Source: Pomacea canaliculata (lineage: Eukaryota; Mollusca; Gastropoda; Architaenioglossa; Ampullariidae). Taken from it: a stretch of DNA of 64,000 nt. Made by a program: the position numbers and the translations under genes. The stretch spans positions 13,398,192 to 13,462,191 of the forward strand of contig NC_037603.1 in NCBI RefSeq assembly GCF_003073045.1, written 5' to 3'. Below the pieces are notes generated by a model. It made no database searches. It was not told where the DNA came from and saw nothing but the letters and a program-made list of their open reading frames with translations. Shown here piece after piece: positions 10,621-20,900 of this stretch (its first letter is position 1; every line of letters begins with the position of its first letter).

Positions 10621-13344
10621 TCTTGCAGTGGACCAAGTCAGCTCAGAAAAAAAATAGTTGACCGGATTTGATTGTAAAGCAAAGTTTTGAAGAATGAAGC
10701 ATTAATAGAGAGCTTAGGTGCAATTTTGTTTGAACCCTGAATTAAAGCGCAGAGCAGCATACTATTTCTCCAAATCTGTGTGAACACAACATTTCTGTTC
10801 TCAGCATACTTACTTACAAACCTCATACGCTTAGGTTGTTAAGCTCTCAGCCAAAAGGGGAATGTGAAACATTTCATCAGCATTTCTGTATACAATCGAA
10901 ATACGGCGATTTTAAATTGTAATTAGAAAAAAATTGCAACCTACGTGTCCTTTTAATAATTTTTAAATATACATTACTGTATATCACAGTATTTTTCCTT
11001 GTGCTTTAAATTGTTACAACCTAAGTATTTTTCTTAACAGTTCTGTTTATAAAATGATCACTAATTACTATGCAGCCTATCACAGTTTCCATCTTGTATA
11101 CAGAATCTTTTTTATAGCAAGTAAATTCTTTGCCTTTACTGAAGCCGATATGTCACCAAGTCATTATTTTGCATAAAATCTCATACGAGTAATCTTTTTA
11201 ATGTATTATTACTAATCTTTTATTCCTCTAATGTTTATTAGGTGTTAATCTTTATCAAATAATATCATTTCCTGGCCTAGTGCATTAATTAACCTTTCCT
11301 CCGTCATTGTTACGGCATTTTGATAAATCAAGTTTTATAAAATATGATATAAAACATGATCCACAATATACTTTGTGTTGTTTGTGAAACATACTTGATA
11401 TTGTCCATACAGCCCTAAAACTTGAATGTGGTGACTGTTGTTAAGATAACCACAAACCTTTACTATTGTTACCTTGTACAACCATAAAGTATCAAAAGGT
11501 CATCACCGTCATCACTGAAAGATTTAGGAGTAACAAGTAATAGAGTAACAGGTTTAGTACTAACAAATTAACATATATATATATTGCTGTAGCTGAAAAC
11601 TTTCGCAGATACCTTTGTCACCTGTCGTTTTTTAATGATGTAGACCTTTGACGATACACGATTAATTTGAAAACGCCAAGTTTTTATTTAAAAAAACTAA
11701 GAGTAAACAATTTAGAAGAACATTTTTTCTGATATATTTTTTAATGGAGTGACCAAACTATGCATTTCATTTTAAAATACAAGGACCATAGCAAAACCAT
11801 TTACTTCAGCATCTATTATATTTCGTCTACGAAACAGAAAGAAACTTTGTAGTTTCTGAAAACGTCGTTACAAAGTTTAGATCATTAACTGTGTAATGTT
11901 TATTGTTTTTGTCAACATCAAAATATACGTTTGATGTACTTAGCTAAGACGTTTTGATCAAACGAAATAAATTTGTCTGAATCTTAAGATTTTACTATTT
12001 GGAAAAATGTAAATTTGAAAAGATGTCATTGGATATTTTTTAAATTTTGGTATGTGTTTAAAGCAGTTTAAAATGTTTTTATGTAACGTATCGTCTCTTT
12101 CTCATCATTTTTCTTGTATATTTTTATGAATTCGAAGTCCCAGAACTTGGCAATCACAACAGCTTTTTTCAGTTTTTCCCAAATAAACTACTGTCGTCAA
12201 AATTTCATGCCTTTATCATCATCAGTGTGGCTGCCAGAAGAATGAGTCGTAGATTACACGTCTCAAATTTTGAGTTCATTAAACTTTTGCAATATGCGGA
12301 TCTTTTCATTATGGGGGAATACTATATTTACAACATTCATGCTATTCTTATCTTGAAACGTCTCTCTTCTTCTCCTCTGCCTTTCATCGTGATGATGGTA
12401 GCATGTATACCACTAAGTTTATCTGCTTTACTAAAAGTTTGTCAATTCTAGCTCTGTCTCAGAGACTGCAGGACTAATTGTAAACTAAATATGTCCGACA
12501 TTGTGAGCTGGACATCATGACTGCACACCTGGCGGAGGGACCCTCTGACAAATGATATTCTTTCATCCTAAAGCATCTTTAATCCCGGGATACATTTGTA
12601 ACAGGATTAGGCAAATAATTCCCTAAATTTATCGGCCCTCTAGGCCATCTACGACTTTATTAACTTTCTTAGGTTGTCACGGGGAACATTTCTCACACAC
12701 ACAATATTAGTTCCACAAAAAATCTTCTTTAAACAGTCGGAGATACAGCACAGGTAGTGCACTAAAATGGGATAGAGAAGCTAAGGGAAAAAAAGTAAAA
12801 TGAGTGGAAAATAAGATTTCAAACAGCTGAGACTAAAGCTGTCATCTTAAGTGTTCGTCAACGACCTGACCCTGCACTGCACTGCCGATATTAGTTCTTT
12901 TCATCTCCTTATGAACACACCTCATGGTCAGTTTCTTTACGGCTATGGCAACGTCTTGGATATTGTTCTGGACTGAATGAACGGATCTGTCTTTAACTCC
13001 TCGCCTTCTTCCATATTCTTTTTGAAAGCAGAGTACCTCAACAGCGGAGACTGTCCGTCAATATTTGCCGTCAGTGCCTACCCATTCAGAGCAATCTTAA
13101 CAGTCTTTAAAAAGCGTATTTGAATGCGATTCAGCTGGAGGGTTTGCTTCTGTGGCCTCTGTGATACCAAGCATTTCCTGAAAAGCATGAAAACAAATGC
13201 TGCATGAAGCCAGAACTTGTTAGCACTCTTTGTTTTCCGCAAGTGCGTCGATGGTGGTGAAGAGGACAAGGTTTGCCAGCACGGAAGCAGGTATAGACCG
13301 GAAAGATTCACGATGCTCTTTTGATTTCCCGGCCCTGGCCGATA

Positions 13345-13392
13345 TGTGTGTGTGTGTGTGTTGACAATATCAACACACGCACACACACACAC
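13345..13392. repeat. Inverted (TG)n / (CA)n hairpin
   Basis: A TG run ending in GTTGA is followed, after a few bases (CAATA), by TCAACACACG and a CA run. The two arms are reverse complements over nearly 20 bases with one mismatch, forming a perfect-looking stem with a very short loop. It is followed by short (GACA)n and (GAAA)n tracts. Confidence 0.8.
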
Positions 13393-15049
13393 AGACAGAC
13401 AGACAGAAAGAAAGAGAGAGAGAAAGAAAAAGTTTTAAGCGTCACGAAAGAGCAGCAAACAAGAGAGATTTGTGACCATCGACTTATTCTCTCTTCCCTC
13501 TTTCCCCACCCCTCATAAACATGCTCTTTCTCTCCTTTTTTCTTTCTGTCTTTCCATCGACATAAAATCTTTTTAATCGTACAGTTTCTTAAAATACAGA
13601 CGAACATACGATTTATGTGTGTGTATATGTATGAATGGGGGAATGGACAGGTCGAGTTGGGTCATGGAATGGATGAGATAAATTGAAAGGAGATTTTGGA
13701 AAAAAACTGAACTCGAGAAAGGATGAATTGTGCTAATTTTTAAAAGTAAATTTGCGAAGGTGTTCATACAAAATAATGGAAAAGGATGTTAATGAATTAT
13801 ACTAGTAGATTGGGTTAGTGACAATGAGTCTGATCAAAGAGGGATACTTTTTATAATGTTTTATTTTTAATAAAATATTAGAAATAGTATTAAGAATCGA
13901 TAAAATATATATTAGAAATAGTATTATTGATTTAAGAGAATACAGAGCTAATCATAAGAGTAAATGTAAAACCATGTGACTGGGTAGCCAGTCACAGACG
14001 TTTTACAATCAACAAGGAGACGGAGGGGAGGAAGAATGAACTCTTCAGGTAGTCCTTGTAGGTGTGTTGCCGGTGAAAGTGTTGAATAAACCATAAAGAT
14101 CTGCATATGGTGTATATTATATGTAAGAGAGATTGGCAACCTTGTAACAATGTATCGCATTACAATAGTAATTTATCACCGTATGTTAACACTGTATTAC
14201 CCTATCGTTAAAAGTTCTCATCTCACCCACAGCCCTGCATATAGAGATGCCATATAAGGCCACGCTGGACACAGGACCCCCTGTAGGCTGTTAAAACAAG
14301 CAACGGCAGACGAGAAATAATCAAAGCCAGTCTTCACGATACGACATGCCGCTCATTAATCTGTGTGAGACAATCTTTAGCGCCGCCAGGTGCCCGAGTT
14401 TATTCAAGCAAGAGAAACAACACTCCAGCTCTACTCGTTCTTGTCGTGGGGCAGGGAGATGCAGGTAGCCTAGGCCTTTTGACAGCTTGTCTGCACCGCT
14501 TAATGTCTAGTCTTCAAACAAAGCGGTTCTTTGTCGCCACAACTCGTTTTAGCAAGAGTTAGTCCTTTTTTTTTTTGGTTTGTTTTTATTTTTGATGTTT
14601 TTATGGCTTTTTATTTTTTTCGTGCGGGCTGTTAAGGGAAGCTACTCGTGGTAGCACACAGCGGGCGTGCTGAAAGGAGTTAACGTCTCTTCCCAGTCAA
14701 TGTGAGAGAACATTTCCCCGATGAAAAGCGAGGTTTAAAGAAATGAATGTTTTCGTTTATTAAAATCTGACCGGAGTTACAGCTGAAATCTTTCTTTCTC
14801 AGGTTTCCTACGAGAGCTCACTTAAGTCGCCAGTTCGAAATTCGAACTATACGGGTGGGGCTTCTTTACTGTATGGATTATTGACTAATTTATATGCGTG
14901 TTTGTTTTGCATGACTGGAACCAGATTTAAAATATATTTTATTCCAAATCCAGGAGATATAAACGGCATACGTACACATATTTTTAAATTAAATCAACGG
15001 AAATCGGTTGTAAGGAAATATTTTGCATTGGAATAAAAGTAAAACAAAC

Positions 15050-15420
15050 AATAGCAAAGTGAACTGGAACTGAGAAGAGATGAGATAGATTGAAGACAGA
15101 GAGGAGATAGAGAAGAGGGAAGATAGGAAGAATGTATATGAGAAGGAGAGTGAGATAGTGAAGACAAAACAAAGTGTACAGAGGAATAGGGGTGAGAAAG
15201 GAATGGAGACAGAGTGGAGAAGCGGAGACAGGGACAGAAAGATTGGAGACAGAGGCTAGTGTAATGAGGAATCTGAATGGAAAGAGAATGAGACAGTGGA
15301 GACAGAATGGAGATAATGTGGAAACGAAGGACAGACAGTTCAGACAGAAGAGATCAAGTGTGGACGAATGCAAATAATAAGGGAGAGCATGAGAGAGGAA
15401 GAAAATACAGAATCAACTGG
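15050..15420. repeat. Purine-rich degenerate minisatellite
   Basis: About 370 bases of G and A with few pyrimidines. Variants of GGAGACAGA(A/G)TGGAGA recur many times at irregular spacing. No coding function is credible on either strand. Confidence 0.7.
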
Positions 15421-15904
15421 GGGAAGGCGGAACATTTATCCAAAAATATTCGAAATGTGTAAGCTGATGAGCTAGTGGAAAAGAATTGCAGTACAAGAAG
15501 AAAATACTTAATATTGAAATAGTCTTCTTCCCACAACATTCTTCGGGGAGGTGGCAGTTCTTTGTTTTTTATATTCTTTATTTCTATATGTTATTCCTAG
15601 ATTAATTATATAAATTAAATAAGAGATTTTAACATCTTTGTTCCTTTTATTACAGGATATAGATAATAGGAAACAGGTAAACTAAAACACTAATCTTAAT
15701 GTAAAACAACAATACTAACAGACAGCCGCGTACCCAAGTTTTATTGTTATTAGTTTATTTTACTGGAGTCTATCGTGACTGTATACGTTTTCCTTTTCTT
15801 CTCCTTTCAGTTGTGAAGTCTGCTTTTCTACGACCACAATGTATCATCGGGTTACAGCATTACAATTTTACTTATGCTTTCAGTGGAATGTGTACTCTAG
15901 TATA

Positions 15905-16345
15905 CTCTACCGTGTTTCCCCGAAAATAAGCCCTAATTTTTTTTTCCAGGATGCTCATGATATAAGCCCTCCCCTGAGTTAAGTCAGCCAGGAAGACAGA
16001 TTTCTTTCGTCCGTTGAAACACATGACAGACGTACTCAATTGTAAAGCAATGATGTTACTATATAAAATAATATAATTTCATTACATAGATGGCTAATAT
16101 AAATTATTTTAATTAAGTATTTGCAAATGAAAAAGCGGGCACTTTTGGAGGAGAGCTATACGCTTAGGTACACATGGAGTCGCAAGAAATTCAGGGTTTG
16201 GAGAGTTACGACTTGTTCCAGAAGATGACATGCGTGTATAAGGAAAAAAATATTGATTTAGTACTTGAATAAAGGAAGATTTTTGAACATGAAATAATAA
16301 GACATCCCCTGATGATAAGGCCTAATACCTCCTTAGGAATAAAAA
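15905..16345. mobile_element. Possible decayed transposon with CCCCGAAAATAAG-type end
   Basis: It begins with GTTTCCCCGAAAATAAGCCC, a string I recognise as the terminus of old DNA transposon copies in several animal genomes. Internally it repeats related strings (ATATAAGCCCTCCCCTGA near 15960, AAGACATCCCCTGATGATAAGG near 16301). I do not see a clean inverted right end, so the boundaries and class are uncertain. Confidence 0.4.
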
Positions 16346-16373
16346 TTTATATGACCAGGATTTTCTTCTTTCT

Positions 16374-16379
16374 TTTATT
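16374..16379 (-). terminator. Candidate polyadenylation signal of the Gfi1-type gene
   Basis: The reverse strand reads AATAAA here, about 410 bases after the stop codon at 16792. It is the first canonical signal I see downstream on that strand. The 3' end itself is not proven. Confidence 0.35.
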
Positions 16380-16478
16380 TTCGCTGTCATCAACATGTAG
16401 CCATTTTTCCATTAGGCCATACACGGTTAAAGCAGAATTGTCAATAAAATAAAAAAAAAATATTCTTTGTATGTAGCA

Positions 16479-16576
16479 GGATATCTGAGAGGGTACAAAT
16501 AATAAGCAAAATAATAGGAGGACGAGGAATATCTGAAAGGATACTAATAATATGCAAAATAATAGGAGGACGAGGA
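16479..16576. repeat. 48-bp tandem duplication
   Basis: Two adjacent units both contain ATATCTGA(G/A)AGG and GCAAAATAATAGGAGGACGA. They start near 16481 and 16529 and differ at a few positions. The duplication lies in the probable 3' UTR of the Gfi1-type gene. Confidence 0.85.
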
Positions 16577-16791
16577 AAGCGAGGGTGGAGGGAAAGAAAC
16601 GAAGATCGATAAACAGACATCAGTGGTTTTAATAGATCATTTTTGAGCTTTGACTTCACATTGCGAGACTAAATGACCAGAGGTCTTGTTTGTTTTGTTT
16701 ACAGTCGCAACTCTGCCTCTACACCTCCACTGTCTTTCCTGAACGTGCAGGCACTCATGTACTCTTCTGCGAGCTCTGATTCACAATGCTC

Positions 16792-17003
16792 TTATGGGTA
16801 ATTGGGAAAAGATTTGTTGGATTCCATTCCTAGTGTGTGCTGGGTCTCAAAATGACGGCGTAGGTCAACTTTGCGCTGGAACGCCCTCCCGCACTGTGCG
16901 CACGCAAAGGGTTTGAACCCCGTGTGCTTTCGGCTGTGTGTTATCAGGTTCGACGACTGACTGAAGGCTTTTCCACACTGTTTGCACTTGTGAGGTTTCT
17001 CTC
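16792..17003 (-). CDS. Gfi1: Gfi1-type gene, last coding exon (fingers 5 and 6)
   Basis: After acceptor TTTTGTTTCAG it completes the split glycine of the linker GEKPHK, then encodes fingers 5 and 6. A short tail ends in SFPNYP and TAA. It is too short and split to stand out as an open frame, but the match to the family is near-exact. Confidence 0.95.
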
Positions 17004-17908
17004 CTGAAACAAAAGCGAAGTGGTTCAGAAGGCTGTCGAGAGAGAAAATTATATCAGTATATATATCGAGAGAGTAAATTGTCAGTAAGTAGACTGATAG
17101 AATGATCTGTTTTTAAATCAGTTTGGGATATTCGATTTGCGAGTCAAAAATAATTTGGAAATAATAATAATAATAATAACAACAACAACAACAACCAAAA
17201 TTTTTAAAGCGCATACTCACACTCCTATAAGGAGCATGCTCTTAGCGCGTAAGAACAAGAACGAAACCTGGACAGGATACGAGGGACAGGAAAACAAACA
17301 AATAACATATGAGCTATAAAAGAATAAAAAACATACCAAACGAAGAATAAAATCAAATACACAAAACACAAAGAGGAACCAAATAACAAGAACAAGAGCT
17401 GATAGTAACATGAGATTGTAAAAGGAAGGGTGTGAAAAAGGACTAGCATTATGGGAAAGGTTGTTAGGAGTAATGTTAGGAGAAATTATTTTTCTTTTTA
17501 GTAATAGCACTTTGAGCCCGCCTTTAATGGTGGGGAAAAGCTCTATATAAGGTGACCAGACGTTTCGGGGGCGAAAGCGGGACACGTGCCGATGATGGTG
17601 TCGTCACCGTCAAAAAACGCCGAATAAAGTGATTTTTAAAGACAATCGGGACATTTGATGGACTTGCCAGAAAGCCAGAAAGCGGGACATTGGGCGTCCC
17701 GCCCGATATTCAGGCGGGACACGAGGTCAAAAGCGGGACTGTCCCGCCTAATGCGGGACGTCTGGTCACCTTATCTATACAAATTAACATCATCATTATG
17801 ATTATGATTATGATTATGATTATGATTAAATGAGAAAAAAGCTAGAAAAAGCAGGTTACAGACAGGAGCTAAAGAGTGCCGAAAGACAGGCTAGACAAAT
17901 AAATAAAT

Positions 17909-17942
<34 letters not shown>

Positions 17943-20900
17943 ACAGAAAATGTAGCGATGCAACAAAACAAAGAGACGAACATATGCAAACCACAAGTTC
18001 AAAAAAGGCCATTTTGTGCTGTTAATATATCTCATAGGTCTTGCATGGCTGCCAACACTGATTTCCCATTATCCAGTCATCTCAACACCTCTCAAATTAA
18101 TTTCATTTTAACCTATTCTCTCTGTCAAAATATTTTCGCGCCAGAAAATGTCAGAAGAACTCCCAAGTGGCCAGCAGCGCGCGCAATACCAGGATCCCTT
18201 GCGCACCAGACATGCGCACTGGTCCCTGATCTCTTTGACAAAGCAGACGACAGATCTCGACAGCTTGACTCGCCTCCTGAGATTTCTAGATGAACGCTGT
18301 GATCTTTCATCGCCGCCAGTTCATCCTCTACTCTCGACACGCTCAATCTCTGACTGAATATGAAATCTCGCGGAACATTTTGGTGGTAGGTCGCTGACAT
18401 TTGTATTGACCTTTACGTGGCTCGCGTATTAATTTTAATCGAGTGAATCAGCGGTTCATGGTCGTCCCAGCTCGTGCAGCTCCGTGCACGCTCTTGTCTT
18501 CAACATTTTACCACAAAGAAATTTATCTAAACTCATTATTATGTTATGAAGTGGAGGGACCAAGACCTTACACAACACATCAACGCTTCACCGCATTTTA
18601 AAATGTTTTCATGAGAATTATACAGCGAGAGGAGTAAGTTGAGTTCATTTTAGATTTTTTAAAAAATGATGAAAAGTAAATGGATAAAAATTTCAAGATT
18701 AGGTTTCCACAATATTTTAATTAAAAATTAAATTACGATTTCAGAGCAAGACGAACCAGAACGGAGTGGTTGGCGTTTCTTTGCAAACTTGGCATTGGTG
18801 TGGAAACAGAGAACTCCGTCAGATCATATACAATCATTTACCTCGGGTGACCTCCCTGCTCATTAATAATTAATCAGGCGCTGATGTGCAGGAAAGGCCG
18901 TGTTACCCGAGGTACAACAAGAAAAGGGTAATGTATACACCGAAGCGCCATTTGATGCGATCCGAGCGGGGGTCACTCAAGAGATCACAGGCTAATCGAG
19001 GAGACCCGTGGAAAAGAATACAAACAGACAGAAGCGATAAAAAATCGAAGCTTTGTCGGACAGGAAGGAAGAACACGCAGTGAGTAAAGATGACAAATAG
19101 ATGACAAGATGAGAGATAGACATTTGCTTTATCCACTCCTCGGGTCTTTCTATGTAATTTCTGTCTAATCGTTTTCCTGTCTGTATGTGGATAAATAACT
19201 TCTGAGTAGTTTGTACAGCTGTGGATAGCGACCGATATCGGGAAAGCAGCTACTGTGAGTCACAAGCAATTTTCGAGAAAAATCTCGCACACCTCGTAGG
19301 TCCGCAGGGACCACGGGGGGTCTCTGGTTAGTTCGAACTGTATTCATTTCAAATTCCTAGCAGAAGCATAATGGGAAAAAAATCCCTTGTGAAAGTGAGT
19401 GCGTATTTAAATGCATAAGTTCGTCAGCTGTTTTTATGGAATTTTGACTTATAAGTTTGACATCTTGGAGAGTGAAACAAGCAATATGAAGCTGTATATA
19501 CTATAGAGCAACCATTATCCTTTCAGTCCACAAGATGATCACATCCCGCTTTAATATCGTTGTATTGCACTCTTCTGTATAACGCATATATTTCATTTCC
19601 AAGTAAGGAAATGTCCTCTCTGAATCCTCTTTATTCAAAAAATTAGTATTATTATTTGCATGCATTCTTTAATAATGCTATTAACACATACACACGTTTT
19701 AATAATAATCTCATGCACCCACATACCTGTGTGGATGTAGGTGTGTTTCTTCATGTCCGACTTTTGGTGGAAGCGCTTGCCACAGTAGGGGCAGGGGAAT
19801 GGACGGGTGTCGGAGTGGATGAGAAGATGGGTGGAGAGGGTGGAGGAGCGCTTGAAGCTCTTGCCGCACTGCGCGCACACGAAGGTGCGGCTGTGCTCGT
19901 GCACGGCGCGGTGCTGGTCGCGGCTGACGGCGTGGCCAAACGTCTTCGTGCACACGTCGCAGGCGAAGGGCCGCGTGCCGGAGTGCAGGCGCCTCACGTG
20001 CACTTCCAGCCCATGCGGCGTCGTAAACAGCTTCGGGCACTGCGCGCAGCGGTAGCTGCATGGCACCTCCGTCATCGTCGCCGAAGGAGGAAGAGGATGA
20101 TGATGAGGATGAGGACCTCCCGCGGACGTCACGAACAAGGACGGCCCAGGTGAGATACCGGACATGATGTCAGAAGCCGAGGGATGATGGGAGCTTGGAT
20201 GACACAGGTTGGGGTCTTTCTTGTCGCAAGGATGAAGGCTTTTCGAGTTTGTGGTGGTCTCGGCGTATGAATCGCAGAAGCCGAAGCGCAGGTCTAAAGT
20301 GGCGGCACCGGCTTGCCACCAGCGGCAGGGATAAAACAGACTTGGAGGAAAGAAGCAGACCTGGTTGAAGTTTCCTGGTGCCCAACAACCAGTGTCGCTT
20401 CTCTTTGGAAGAAGGTCTCCTTGGTCCCTCTTTCGCATCTTCATCCTGGCACCACTCTGTTTGTCATCTGCAAACATCAATAGGGAAGTGCGTGAATAAG
20501 TGTACATTTTGCATCCCTCTCCACCTGTGATTTAGAGGGTGATTTGTTTTCCTAGTGATTGGGTTAAGGCTCAGACACTAAACTCGCTAAATCTGGACTA
20601 TCTATCTTTGGTTGTCAAGGTGCGCGCTAAACATCACCATGCACAGAATGAGATAACACGTCCACAGATAATCCTACTTAACATATGGGGCCAGATAAAT
20701 TTCGATTACAGAAAAATTTTGCATCACTTTCCCTTAGAGTAAGGTAGGAAACATAAATGATCTAGTGCAGTTTCTTTCTCACTCAAGTTTAATTAATTTC
20801 ATTTCGTTTCATAAAATTAATTTCAATTTAATTAACTTCAACGGGTACTCAAAGTTAGTAGACCAATCAGCTGTTTTTCTGTACTGAGAATTCGTACTCT

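Larger units (their letters stand above)
10650..16350. other. AT-rich intergenic region between annexin and the Gfi1-type gene
   Basis: No gene is supported here. From 10850 to 12450 it is strongly AT-rich with no long open frame. From 13335 to 13440 there are simple repeats, and from about 15050 to 15420 a purine-rich imperfect repeat. The 129-residue open frame on the - strand at 14984-15373 is the Leu/Phe/Ser-rich shadow of that tract. The two genes are transcribed towards each other, so both 3' ends face this region. Confidence 0.5.
17004..19726 (-). other. Intron 3 of the Gfi1-type gene
   Basis: A 2.7-kb phase-1 intron between fingers 4 and 5. It holds an (AAT)n(AAC)n tract with an attached AGCGCAT-family repeat, the 228-bp inverted-repeat element, a (TTATGA)n run and an (AAAAC)n run. 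It also holds an HNF1-like palindrome at 18862-18874. The open frames at 18125-18400 show no recognisable domain. Confidence 0.85.

Noticed and set aside
14984..15373. 129-codon hydrophobic frame that looks like a membrane protein
   Set aside because: It is the complement of a purine-rich minisatellite; Leu/Phe/Ser richness follows from base composition.
19656..20153. Long + strand open frame opposite the zinc fingers (165 codons)
   Set aside because: It is the complement of the GC-rich, strongly coding Gfi1-type exon 3; no domain is recognisable in it.
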